Shown here: positions 25,592 through 37,038 of the stretch, piece by piece
Numbering within the stretch: position 1 is the stretch's first letter
Layout of the letters: each line of letters starts with the position of its first letter
The notes under the pieces: model-generated
Told to the model about the DNA's origin: nothing
Databases searched by the model: none
Seen by the model: only the letters and a program-made list of their open reading frames with translations
Position numbers and translations under genes: made by a program
Assembly (NCBI GenBank): GCA_029532415.1
Contig: JAQOTA010000054.1
Location: 1,426,001 to 1,490,000, forward strand
Length of the DNA stretch: 64,000 nt
Direction of reading: 5' to 3'
Source: Marasmius tenuissimus
Lineage: Eukaryota; Basidiomycota; Agaricomycetes; Agaricales; Marasmiaceae

Positions 25592-26914
25592 TCAGTAAGG
25601 TCCAAGTGAGTATACACGCTCTCTCCCGCTCTCTCCTTTCGACCGTCCTGAAAGGATATTGAATAAGGACCCTTTCTAGGTTTCAAGATTTTGAATATTC
25701 AGCATTTCGATTGACTCGACCTGACCGTTCTGATTTCTACACTTTTACTGAGTCCACCAATTTGATCCAAACGGTGGCGCTCTCGAGCTGGGATCTGAAG
25801 TACAGTAGTTACCGGACTTCCTGCAGTGCATAATATTAGTATCTTCACCGTCAGACGTGGACGTCTTGTAGCGTTGTGGTAGGAATAGTGGAATGTGGTT
25901 GGCGCAATGGCGTTAGAACTTGGTCGTTCGGCCACGTGAGAAAGTTGCCGTCCAAAAGACCGGAGCGGCGGAGCCAGTCCCGCCGTCGAGATCTCTTTCG
26001 TCCCATCCCCCACTGTGTCGTTGTCCATGTCTGCATCATCATTCTATCCACTCGGATACCGCACTGGCTTCTCTGTCCACGAAGAATAAATAGTTTCCTC
26101 ACGAGTATACCCGAAGCAAAGTTATCGCTTTTCACGACCTCATCCCGGATCGGGATCTAATCAAGCACCACTGCAATCTGGATGTAATCACAACCTCATC
26201 AAGCCCAAGCAACGCGCAACACAATCTAGACTCGATACCACTCTCTTCGCAACCACTCGTATCTCGTAGATGTTTTGATTGACGGTCACTCATCACAACG
26301 TCTTTTCGTCGTAACGCGGTGGTTCGAGCCTAAAGACAATCATTGAGTCAAGAGTGCTTTCGAGATGGTTGCATCAGACTGTATCTCCAAGTTCTCTGAA
26401 TATTTTGCTCTCCTCGGATGATGCACCCTCCACTTGCATACTTTAAGTTTCTCTAACATCGTGCTGCCGCATGCGTGACGGATCTCGAGTCCCCACAAGC
26501 CCGGTAGCCCCAGTCAACCGTACGCACTACTTCTACGCTGCATCTCGATATCTTCTCGCAGCTTTCTGCATCATCTGTGCATCTTGATATATCTTCGAGC
26601 GCCGATCGCAAACGATCTGTCGGGTACCTGCGCAACGAAGATCAGCATCCAGAGTACGATGAGTACAGGACTAGTCAACCATCCACTGATTGTAGCATAG
26701 TACATGCAATACGCTTGTGCATCGGATGTGATATCGAGACTTTCGACATCTTGCTTGGGATATATATGCTGGATCCGTGCGCTTGGATTTACCTTACTCA
26801 AACGCTGGCCGACTGTCGACTTTATTCGCATTCGTTATTCTCTCTCATAATCCCGGTCGCTTGCGTCCTGCTTCGATTCACGACGATTCTCTTCCTATCA
26901 CCCCAGTTTACCGC
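25592..26914. other. Intergenic region DUF-1 / DUF-2
   Basis: 1.3 kb with no gene. Positions about 25880-26160 are homologous to the flank upstream of DUF-5 (about 37300-37510, same orientation) and upstream of DUF-6 (about 40250-40410). They are also homologous to the DUF-3/DUF-4 interval in inverted orientation. The part near 26340-26420 resembles sequence at 37615-37680 upstream of DUF-5. These are shared promoter-type blocks that have been shuffled among the paralogues. Confidence 0.6.
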
Positions 26915-28485
26915 ATGACTACCAGTAACATCGATACCTCTGGTTCCAAGTCCCAGGCGTTGACGTGAGTGAGCTTCGTCCCCGCTACTTTCTCTTGTTT
27001 GATTTGCATTCTTCAGTGATTTGCCCCTCGTAAGCACGCCCATATTGGTCCATCGTCATGTTTGACTGATCATCGCGGCGACGCTGGCAGTTTCTCGGTT
27101 ACGTTTCTAGTGCTTTCTTACAAGGAATACTTGTCCTGCAAGTCTGTGAGTCAGGGTTCGCGCTTCCCGGGTCAACGCTCATGGGGATTCCAATCACGGC
27201 TGAATAGTCGTATATCTGTTCGCCTTCAAGAACGACAGAAGATACATAAAAATCGTCGGTTGGTGACCATCTTCTCTTACAGGTATTTGTGCTTATGCTC
27301 ATGGACATATGTTGCTGAAGTGTGGTTTGTTTTTTCCTTGGAGTGGGCCTTCACCATCGTCACAACAATTTTGGCTACGCAAACATTGGTGTCTACTGGA
27401 AGATTGTTTGATCTTATCAATCATAGCCTTAGCAAGCTGTTACCATTCATATGTGCACTCGGTGAGTACCTCCCTTCGTGTGTTATGGCTCCATGTTCAT
27501 CGAGATGTTTTCCTCACGACCAGTGACTCTCGTAGTACAGGTGTTCTATGGTTATAGAATATACCTTCTCTCTGGTCGGTGCTTACTTCCCATCGTCATA
27601 ACCCTGGTGCGTTCAGATTTACTGCGCATTCGTGGATACAGTATGGAACATTAGCAGCTATCAATAGCTCAGTGTGTGCTGTTGAACGCTGCAGGATTCA
27701 ATCAAGCTTTTGAAGGTCTTTTTGAAGTGAGCATATTGATTATACATTCTCTTATGAGTTTCTGAAGGGTCATTTCAGCTCTTCATGGACCACTCGCACG
27801 AAGGTCTGGAAACCCCGCGCGCTCCTATTATGGTTCCGGTGCGTAGATGACTCAGTCGAGAGAATCAGAATACACTCATTCTTGAGTGTAAGACATGGTT
27901 ATGTCTAGCCGCCGCTGGAGATTGTTTGATAGCAGTAGCGTTGTTCATACTCGTGCGCTCGCCATTCTTCTTCGGCCGCCAGGCTCGAACTGAACTTCAA
28001 ACCGTTATCAGCTAAGAAGAGCGTCGCGCTTGTTGTGCACAAGATCGAGGACCAGACTGGCAAGGATTACGATAATATGTGCCGAGGCTGGGGTTATCAC
28101 TGTCCTGGCGGCACTGGCGGAGCTGGTCTTCTACGTCGTTTTTAGGAAAAAGTTTACTCACATCATTGTGTGCGCATACCATCTCTTACTCCTGTGAGCT
28201 GGTAGCTGAGCGCCCCCTCCCCGCAGGTTCTTCATGCTATCAAAGCTGTAAGCTCTCTCCAGCACTACCAGGACCATCTTTTCTTGACTAACTACAAAAA
28301 CACCTGGCAGGTACTCGAATGGTATGATGGCGACACTAAATGTCCGCCTATTCATGCCATCAGGCATATACGAAGGGCATATATATTGGGAAGAGGAGCA
28401 AGTCGTAACGAGGGAAAGAGACTCAGAAGAGATGGGAGTAGATATAATCGGGGCGGCGCGTCCTGGATCACGAACGACCGTGTAA
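26915..28485 (+). CDS. DUF6534-type seven-helix membrane protein (DUF-2)
   Basis: Same exon plan as DUF-1, from ATG 26915 to TAA 28483-28485, with every exon open. Helices include FLGYVSSAFLQGILVLQV, FSLEWAFTIVTTILATQTLV, LVVQVFYGYRIYLLSGR, WLCLAAAGDCLIAVALFIL and IICAEAGVITVLAALAELVF. The C-terminal signature YSNGMMATLNVRLFMPSG is followed by an acidic tail (EEEQVV, RDSEEMGVD) ending SRTTV. The external loop MDHSHEGLETPRAPIMVP is shared with DUF-4, its closest sister, not with DUF-1 or DUF-3. Its own 3' flank is cut off four bases after the stop codon by the duplication junction to TCF25 sequence. Confidence 0.85.
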
Positions 28486-28489
28486 TCGG

Positions 28490-30122
28490 ATCGCGTTGAA
28501 CGATTGTGCTCATCGTCTACCGTCTTTCCCTGGCTCTCCTTCGGATGCGATTCGAATACTCGCGAGACACCCTCCATCCATTCGTTCATTCCTTTCGAGG
28601 CGAGGAACTCCAAATGGAGGAGGGCGCCATGGGGATCTGTCCAAGGATCGAGCGCCTACAAAAGCCTGGCAAACTCAAACGCAGTTCGGGTTAGGCCCCG
28701 ACGCGTAAGATCTCTGTAGATAGCATCAGCATTCAGCGATTGGCAAGGAACAAGCCCGGGATGAATTTACGCACGCGACGACCCTATGAACAGCCATGTA
28801 GAAAACTCTGTTTTCTACTCGATCGAAATCGAGGCGATTCACACCACTTGTCAGATTGAAAGAACCCTCGACGAGATCGATCGCTTGTGCGTGCTCTTTG
28901 GGGGCGTCAGATAAAGACACGTTTCACGATGCACACTTGAACGCACCATCTCGATGTCGATAAACCTCAGAAAGCTGTAACAGAGTGTCTGCGTGCCACG
29001 ATGTTCGGTAAAGAAGATCGTAGAATCCCTGAGGATCTGTCGAAGGGAAATGTCAGATTTGGCCATGAAAACGAGCTGCGGTGCTCACCTCCTGAGAACA
29101 CGGTCCTCAGAAAGACCTTCGTTATGCTCTTATACCTTTTCCCACATTCTACAGTCCACCACCTTTCTCCGGGTATGCTGACCGCCTTCTTTCTCACGAG
29201 CTCTTCTTTATCTAAAATCCTCAAACTGAGACCTTCCCGCATCTTCGCAGGCGCCCATCCTGATTGTGGGCGCGTCAAATTGGACCTCTCGGTTGCGGGC
29301 TTCTATGCGTTGGCTCGGCCTCTTCTCGAAGAAGATCCACGAGCTGGAGGATCTTGAGCTGCTGAGGACTTCACAACTTTGGATCCAAAGAATCTGCGAA
29401 GTTCAGCAGAAGAATCTAGATGTGATAATGAAACCGAGAGGAGGGGTGATAGGCGTGTCAGCAAATTGTGCGAGCTTGACGATTCTCCGGGCGTGGACGA
29501 GCTTGCAAGAACCGGTTTTTGGAACTCTGGATGTCTATAACAGGATCGATCAGACTTCTTCATTGGTGAGATCTAGCAGATGAAGGGCACACTTCATCGA
29601 TACCTCCTCCAATGCTCTGTCGATTTCATCGAGGCCGTCATTCTCCTTTTCTTTCTTTGCCTTTGCCTTGGCTTTTTTGGCTGCTTTCTTCTCGCTCTGG
29701 CTGAGTTTCGGCGTTTCGGAGCCTGATACAGGTTGCTGTACATCTGGAGGTTTCACTGAAGCGGTAGTACCAGTCTTCTTCTTTTTCTTCGACTATCATC
29801 TTGAAGTTGACGTTCAATGTCAAAACCGACCAATTGCGAAGGTTCCAGCATACCTTCTTGGATTTGCTGGACTTCGCTGGGCTCGCTTCCTCCTCATCCT
29901 CGTCGTCATCTGGAACGAGAACCTAGAAAATATACGTCTGAACGGTGGATGACAACTCAGCGATGGATGACTCACTGCGGCGAAACCTGTCTTTGCGCCT
30001 CCAGCATTGTATGCATCTTCTTCGCTTTCTTCGGATTCTTCAACCTTCGAAGAGCTTGCTTGAGAGAGCTCTTGAAGCTCGTCTAGCGCCCGCTGTTGTC
30101 GCTTTGAGAGTCGAGGCGGCAT
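28490..30122 (-). pseudogene. Truncated TCF25/Rqc1 copy (duplication remnant)
   Basis: Read from 30122 down, this is a near copy of 23321-21566 of the intact gene, starting with the same MPPRLSKRQQRALDEL. It is broken in several ways. It ends at the duplication junction, so the last ~40% of the protein is missing. A TAG at 29303-29305 interrupts the frame shortly after SSSRRGR, where the parent has an open codon. About 39 bases are lost within the segment that encodes FAYERAFLGMG in the parent (near 28870). About 90 bases matching parent 21598-21688 are missing near 28522. Substitutions are spread across the copy, so it is not recent. Antisense readthrough from DUF-2 transcription is likely, since DUF-2 ends directly at its truncated end. 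Confidence 0.92.
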
Positions 30123-30863
30123 GGTGGTTCAGATGAAAGTTTGAAAGAGTGAGTCACCGGGCCGCTTAGCGCGCAGTTCGCTAGAACGGGTGTCGCGTTC
30201 ACTATAGTCTGCCTTTGGGAGACTAGCAGTTCGCTACTCTGAGGCTGGCAGCCTCCTATTAGCTCCAATTTCTGTCACTTGAGCGGCTGAGCCCAGCTTG
30301 AGCCTGGTTCTCAATAACAACCATTGAGCACGGCCGCCTCCGCATCTCCGACATATTACTGCCCGGAACGGCTCCTCTTCTCCCGAGCTATTTCTGGCAT
30401 GGATGAATCAGATAATCACTCTCATCAACCATGTTCAACTGTTCAAACATCCAGAACTCGAAGCTCGGCAGCCACTCTCAGTTTCCGTAGCTAGGTTATG
30501 CTGTTCCATCATGGAGACGCACATGCCATAGCCACTCATCTTAGAGCATCGAATCGCGAACAATCTTTCGAGTATCTGCGCAACAGAAATCAGTCTCCAG
30601 GGGCGCACGATGGGAACAAGAGTGCTACAAGGCCTATTGTTTGTAACCGCTACATGCGATGGGCTCAAGGACGATTTGATATCTAGAATACTGCCCTGGG
30701 TATATATGCAGGACGCGTATTTCCAAATCTACCTAAACGCTGGTCGACCATTCTTTCGCTCTACCTGGATTCTATCCGCCTTCATTATATTCTGGTGACT
30801 TGCGGCCTGCTTCCACTCTCAAGACAAGCGTACCTAACCTTCAGTCTCCCACTTTTCTGCAGA

Positions 30864-32417
30864 CATGACCATCGGAAACTTTGACGAACACACCAGTGAC
30901 AACGGTTTGCGGGCATTGAGGTGAGTGAACTCCATCTCCGTTACTTTCTCTCGTTTGATTTGCATTCTTCAGCGATTTACCCCTTGTAAGCTAGTCTGTG
31001 TCGTTCCTATCACCTTCGACCAACCATTGCGACACTGACAGTTTCTCGGTTATGTTTCGGGTGCTTTCCTACAAGGGCTCCTCGTCCTGCAAGTCTGTGA
31101 GTCAGCGCTCGCCAATTCACAAGTTGACGCTCATGGGCATTCAAATTCATGACCGGACAGTCGTATACTTCTTCAACTTTGGGAAAGACAGAATATACGT
31201 GAAGGCTTTCGGTTCGTGACAAGCCTTTCTTGTTGGCCTGTATGCTCATCCTTATGCGTCGGTACTGCAGTGTTGCTTGTTTTTACCTTGGAGTGGGTCT
31301 TCACGATCATCGCAACAATTTTGGCCATTCGATCACTGGTGTCGTTCGGGAGATTAACCGACCTTGTCATTTATATCCATAGCAAATGGTTGCCGTTACT
31401 GTGTGGGCTCGGTGAATACCTCTCTTTGTACGCTATGCTCCATGTTCACTGAAATCTTTCCTCTCTATCAGTGACTCTGGTAGTCCAGGTGTTCTATAGC
31501 TATCGGATATACCTTCTATCTGGCTGGTGCTCACTACCCATCGTCATATCCCTGGTATGTCCGATCTTACTGCATATTGATAGCTACAGTGCCCAAGATT
31601 AGTAGTTCTCAATAGCTCAATGGGTGGTGCTGAACATCGCAGGGTTCAATTCTGGAGGCTTGGTCGGAGTAAGCACATCAACTCCACGGCCTCGTAGTTT
31701 TGGTCTCTAAAGAATACTCTAGCTTTTCCCCAAGGCCATCGTCCTTAGTAGAGATGAAAATCCGGCTACTGTTCCGGTGCGTACAGGAACCAATATGGAG
31801 TCTGCATATGCTCATTCTCGTATACAAGATATGGTTAGGTCTCGCCGCCGCCGCCGATTGTTTGATAGCGGTAACGCTAATCATATATGTGCGTTCGCCG
31901 TTTCTTGGAAAGGCCCAAGTTGAACTTCAGACTCGCGTCAGTTAAGAAGAGCGTCACGATCCCTATGCACACCAAGTGCGAGGACCAGAGTGGCGAGAAC
32001 GATGATAATATGCATTGAAGCCGGAGTCATCACTGTCATGGCGGCGCTCTCGGAGCTACTCTTCTATTTAATTTTTGCGAAAAGTTTGATTCACATTATT
32101 GTGTGAGTATGGCATCTCTTGTTCCTCTTACCTGTGGCTGAGACCCCCGCAGGTTCTTTATGCTGTCGAAACTGTAAGCTCTTTCTAGTACTATTGGACC
32201 CATCCTTCCTTCCTTCATACTGACCACAAACCGATTGCCAAGGTACTCGAACGGTATGATGGCGACATTGAATGTCCGCCTGTTTATGCCATCGAGCAAA
32301 TACGAAGGATGCAAGGACTGGCAAGAGGAACATGCCCCGTCGAAGGACAGGGACTCGGAAGAAACGGAAGTAGTTGTAATTGGCCCAACGTGTCCTGGCT
32401 CACGAACGATGGTGTGA
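30864..32417 (+). CDS. DUF6534-type seven-helix membrane protein (DUF-3)
   Basis: From ATG 30864 to TGA 32415-32417, all exons open with GT-AG borders. Segments: FLGYVSGAFLQGLLVLQV-type helix 1, LLVFTLEWVFTIIATILAI, LVVQVFYSYRIYLLSGW, SIAQWVVLNIAGFNSGGLVG, the MW/IW-LGLAAAADCLIAVTLI helix, and IICIEAGVITVMAALSELLF. It ends with the signature YSNGMMATLNVRLFMPSSKY and a polar tail closing SRTMV. Its exon and intron sequences match DUF-1 much better than DUF-2, as expected for the second copy of DUF-1 in the segmental duplication. The downstream interval to DUF-4 was later enlarged by a transposable element. Confidence 0.84.
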
Positions 32418-32861
32418 TCAGTGAGGTCCAAGTGAGTATACACGCTCTCTCGCTCTCTACTTTCGGCCGTCCTGAAACAATGAATAAGAGCCCTCGTCAG
32501 GTTCCTTGAAAATACGAATATCATAGCGTTTCGATTGGCTCGATCCGACCGTTTTGAATTCTGGAAGGTCCAAATGGCTCTCGAGCTGGTTTCAGGAGGA
32601 TAGTCGTCATCTGGCTTCCTGCAGGCTGCGTGTACGTACTATGTTGTCAAACAATATCCTCATGCGTGATGCAATTGTCCTTGTCGCATACATCGCCACC
32701 AGGCGTAGATGGGACGGCAATGTTGACAATCAGACTTTAGTAGTACACAGATCCGGAATCGGGATGAGGTTGCAAAAAGCGATGGTTTTGCTTCGGGATG
32801 CACTTGTGAAGGTATCTATGGTTTGTGACCATGGCAGTCAACAGTGGGGGCCTGCAGGGGC

Positions 32862-32955
32862 GGAGGATATACCACTTGCACCGTCCACCCCCTCTTGACC
32901 ACTTACACCACCCACCTCTACTTACACCACATGAGGTTTAGATGCACCACCTTGA
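32862..32955 (+). repeat. Left terminal inverted repeat of the 1.92-kb element
   Basis: Pairs with 34690-34781 on the opposite strand with few mismatches over about 90 bases, with a small indel in the outermost ~15 bases. It contains three tandem-like ACTTACACCAC repeats, which also recur near 34630-34640 just inside the right end. Confidence 0.85.
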
Positions 32956-33838
32956 CTTCGGGAAAGGTGGTGTAAGATGGTGGTTGCTGATTCAGGAATG
33001 CAGCCGAAGCGGAACCAAGGCTCGAGCCGGCTCATTTTAAATAGACCCTAGTTCGACAGTGTTCAACATCTCCCTTTCCCCCCGTTGCCAGCACTCGTCA
33101 CGGTGCGAAAAAATCACGTACGTATATGTTTTAGCCTAGACTTCGACCTGGAGCTCACCACTATGCCGCACTGCCAACATGTGGAGGCTACGGCGTTGAT
33201 CATAGTTAGTATAGTAGTATTTAATGTAGCCACTTCACACAACGGTGTATACGTTATTACATTATCCGCGAAATTCATTTGGATTATTATCCAATACGAT
33301 GGCCAACGTCCTCTTCAAGCAATTCACCTATACTAAATTGTGGCGCGACCGAGATGTTAAGAACGACAAGGATCGTTGAGCAACGCCAGTCCCGGACGGC
33401 CCAGTAAGATCAATGTAAGGTCTCGATTATACATTTGCCAATATCTACTAAGTTTTGAAACAAGTTATATGAATTCGTGCTTTTCACGGGAATGCTGCGC
33501 TAATATGCAATGGAGATATAGCGTATAAACTGGATGCACGGTTATATCGTCTTATAGTCCAGCAGGAGCGCGTCTGCCAAACCTTCCCTTCAACGACGGT
33601 TGCCTGAGCGTCAAGTTCAACTCCCCACCACACCTCCATGGGTTTTTTTCGAAAACCTTTTCGGGCGATCCAAAAGCTTGCAGCATCTTCAAGGTATTAC
33701 ATACTATACTTCTATAATTACCTTGCGTTATACGGTGATGACACCTGAGCTCAGAGTTAGACTATCTTCACTCCCAACGCTGCATTGCTGACGGGTGAAT
33801 AATTTTTGAAACTTAGTGATGATCACGCGAAGTGACAG

Positions 33839-34528
33839 CAGGACCCCTGTATATACACCAAAATGTCTGCGCCGCAGGCGGATGAAAATTTTGATTTTTC
33901 GGCCGGAGGTATGGTGCAAAACGGATGACTTTTGACGAAATTTCGGCCCAAGGTCTGATCCCAAGGTGAGGGTGGGGCGGATGACTTTTGGCCGGTGGCC
34001 CGGTATGATCTGGGTGCGGATGAAAAAGTGGCGATGGAGGATCGAACGTTGGACCACAGATCGTATAACTGACTTGCACACGCTTCAAACCACTACACCA
34101 AATGATTTCCATGCATATACGTCCTGAGCTCCATATTCCTGACAACGACTATCGGGACTTTGTAACACTCAAACAGGCCATAACTATGATAAAAGAGTTC
34201 GTTGACGCCATGGGCTCGAAGAAATTGCTCGCGAAGAAGACTCAGGATGAGTTATAGGACCCCGACGAGCTTGAAAAGCAGTAATACCGTATCAATACGT
34301 CTTGTAAGGCTGTATATAGGGCACTGTCGGAAGTAAAATGCGATTGGAGGGCAAAACTGCGAAATTTGAGCGAAATTTTGGGATTTTTCGTAGGTATGGC
34401 GCCGGAGGCGGATGAAAATTTGACCTTGGACAGGTATGGGTCAAAAACGGATGAAAATTTCAAGATTTCGTGCGGATGAAAAAGTAGTACCCGGGATCAG
34501 ACATTTTGGTGTATATACAGGGGTCCTG
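33839..34528. mobile_element. 690-bp nested inverted-repeat element with 6-bp target duplication
   Basis: Begins CAGGACCCCTGTATATACAC at 33839 and ends with its reverse complement at 34528. The inverted repeats extend about 30 bases, through CCAAAATGTCTG. Direct repeats TGACAG flank it exactly at 33833-33838 and 34529-34534. The interior holds several degenerate copies of GCGGATGAAAATTT and GCGGATGACTTTTG near both ends. A tRNA-like stretch on the minus strand (A-box-like at 34090-34100, B-box-like at 34038-34047) cannot fold as a tRNA. There is no coding capacity. Its position inside the 1.92-kb element shows it inserted later. I cannot assign a superfamily. Confidence 0.8.
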
Positions 34529-34689
34529 TGACAGCCCAAGCACATAGAAACGACTCGGAGAGTTCCCAGATCGGAAAGTAGACACGTCGCCGGGCACATC
34601 GTCTGATTTATCTCGCCCCATCTTCAGAGACTACTTACACCACCACCGCCTTAACACATGGTCTTTTTAGGTGGTGTATCTGGGGAATT

Positions 34690-34781
34690 CGGGTGCATCT
34701 GAAGCCCATATGGTGTAAGTAAGGGTGGGTGGTGTAAGTGGTCGAGAGGGGGTGGACGGTGCAAGTGGTACCTCAATCCCG
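34690..34781 (-). repeat. Right terminal inverted repeat of the 1.92-kb element
   Basis: Reverse complement of the left repeat (GGTGTAAGTGGTCGAGAGGG, GGACGGTGCAAGTGGT). It is followed directly by the second copy of the 9-base target duplication at 34782-34790. Confidence 0.85.
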
Positions 34782-35468
34782 TGCAGGGGCTCCGCTCGGA
34801 GTCTGCCGCCCCGGTCTTCCCACGACACCATTTTCACGTAGCCGAACTTCCACTGCCAGTCTCCGACGCCACCAACGCCAAGAATCAGGATCAGGATCAC
34901 ATTCCAAGACTTATTCCTGCCAAATGCTGCGAACGGCCATCATGCGCGACAACTCGCCCGGCAGCTCCAGTCATCCGCACACACTACTTCTGGGTCATTG
35001 CACCTCGATTTCTTTTCCAAGTTCGCAGGTTTACCTCTTATACCTCTGCGTCACCTGTGTATTTTAATATGCAGTTCGGTCCAGGAAATCGGTTTGATAT
35101 ATCTTCAACACCCGAGCATCGAATCGCGAACAATCTGTCGAGTACCTGCGCAACGAAGATCAGCATCCAGGGCTTGGGGACGTACGATGAGTACAGGACC
35201 AGTCAACGATCCATTGATTGTAACGTAGTGCATGCAATGCACCTGGATATCGGATCGATATCCAGATTCCCGAGAATTCGAATCGCTTGGGTATATATGC
35301 GGATCCGCGTCCTTGGATTTACCCAAACGCTGGCCCGTCGACCGTCATTCCTTTCCTCAAGATTGAACTTGCCTTCTTTACTTTCTCTCGCAATCCCGGT
35401 GACTTGCGGCCTGTTTTGATCCTCAAGACAAGTGTGGGCTCTTCCCAGTTTCCTGCTCTGACGTAGAA

Positions 35469-37038
35469 ATGACTACTGCCGACTCCGACACCTCTGACTC
35501 CAAGACCCGGGCGTTGACGTGAGTGAGCGAGTCCATCGCCGCTGCTTTCTCTCGTCTGATTTGCATCCTTCAGCGATTTGCCCCTCGTAAGCGAGCCTAT
35601 ATCGGTCCCTCGTAATGTTTGGCCGACCATTGTCACACTGGCAGTTTCTCGGTTATATTTTGAGTGCTTTCTTACAAGGACTCCTTGTTCTGCAAGTCTG
35701 TGAGTCAGTGTTCACGTTTCTCGGGTCAACGCTCATGGCGACGCAAATGTCGTACAAATCACGGCTAAATAGTTGTATATTTTTTCGCCTTCAAGAAAGA
35801 CAAAACGTATATGAGAATTTTCGGTTGGTGACCATCTTTTCCGGTATGCGTACTCAAGCTCATGGACATACATTATTGGAGTGTGGCTTGTTTTTTCTTT
35901 GGAGTGGGTTTTCACCATTGTCACGACAATTTTGGCCGCGAGAACATTGGTGTCTACTGGGAAATTGTTCGAACTCATCAGTGATAGCCTCAGCAAGCTG
36001 TTGCCATTCGTATGTGGGCTCGGTGAGCACCTCCTCTCATGTGCTATGGCGCCATCTTCATTGAAATTTTTCTTCGCGACCAGTGACTCTGGTAGTCCAG
36101 GTGTTCTATAGCTATCGGATATACCTTCTCTCTGGTCGGTACTCACTTCCCATCGTCATATCCCTGGTACGTTCAGATTTACTCCGTATTTGTGGATACA
36201 GTACACAATATTGGTAGCTCTCAGTGGTTCAATGTGTGCTGTTGAACGCCGCAGGATTCAATCAGGCTTTTGAAGGTCTGTCCGGGGTAAGAATATTCAT
36301 TTTACGTCCTCGTATGAGCCTCTAAAGGAACACTTTAGTTTTTCATGGACCACTCACATGAAGGTATGAAGACCCCGCGGGCTCCCATCATAGTCCCGGT
36401 GCGTACACGAGTTATTCGAGAGAATCGCCGGATACTCATCCTCGAATACAAGACATGGCTAGGTCTAGCCGCCGTTGGAGATAGTTTGATAGCGGTAACG
36501 CTACTCATACTCGTGCGTTCATTGTCCGTCCTCGGCCGCACGGCTCAAACTGAATTCCAAGCTGGCATCAGTTGCGAAGAGCATCGCAATCGTTGTGCAC
36601 AAGATCGAGGACCAGACTGGCGAGGATAACGATAATATGTATTCAGGCTGGGGTTATCACTGTCCTGGCGGCAGTCTCGGAGCTGGTCTTCTACTGTATT
36701 TTCAGAAAAAGTTTTATTCACATCGTTGTGTGCGTATAGTGTCTCTTTTTCCTCTTTGCTGGTGGCTGAGGCTCCCCGCAGGTTCTTCATGCTGTCAAAG
36801 CTGTAAGCTCCAACACTACCAAGTCCATCCTTTCTTGGCTGACTATAGAAACGAATTGCCCAGGTACTCGAATGGCATGATGGCGACATTGAATGTCCGT
36901 CTATTTATGTCATCAAGCATATACAAAGGAAATGAAGATTGGGAGGAGGAGCACGTCATAACGAGGGGAAGAGACTTAGAAGAGACGCGAGTAGATGTAA
37001 TCAGGGTGGCGCGTCCTGTTCCACGAATGACCGTGTGA
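35469..37038 (+). CDS. DUF6534-type seven-helix membrane protein (DUF-4)
   Basis: From ATG 35469 to TGA 37036-37038, same exon plan as DUF-2. Helices: FLGYILSAFLQGLLVLQV, FSLEWVFTIVTTILAARTLV, LVVQVFYSYRIYLLSGRY, TWLGLAAVGDSLIAVTLLIL, IICIQAGVITVLAAVSELVF. The signature is YSNGMMATLNVRLFMSSSIY, with an acidic tail ending RMTV. The external loop MDHSHEGMKTPRAPIIVP matches DUF-2 (MDHSHEGLETPRAPIMVP). It is the presumed second copy of DUF-2. The sequence ATGATCGC just after its stop codon marks the original right border of the duplicated unit. Confidence 0.84.

Larger units (their letters stand above)
32862..34781. mobile_element. 1.92-kb TIR element, Mutator-like by its 9-bp target duplication, non-autonomous
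   Basis: The two ends are long inverted repeats of about 90 bases: left 32862-32955, right 34690-34781. Both contain ACCACTTGCACCGTCC, CCCCCTCT, GACCACTTACACCACCCACC and CTTACACCA. The element is flanked by a perfect 9-base direct repeat, TGCAGGGGC, at 32853-32861 and 34782-34790. A long TIR plus 9-bp duplication is the pattern of Mutator-like elements. No transposase-like frame is present (longest frames about 110 codons, none recognisable), so it is non-autonomous. The homologous interval after DUF-1 lacks the insertion and gives an empty-site comparison: the CAGTGGGGG before the left end has its counterpart at about 26011 (opposite strand). Confidence 0.85.

Noticed and set aside
34030..34107. 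Functional tRNA gene
   Set aside because: A- and B-box-like sequences are present but the acceptor stem (AATCATT) has no partner and the T stem does not pair.
32862..34781. Autonomous transposon, retrotransposon or LTR
   Set aside because: No transposase, reverse transcriptase or integrase motif in any frame; the ends are inverted, not direct repeats.
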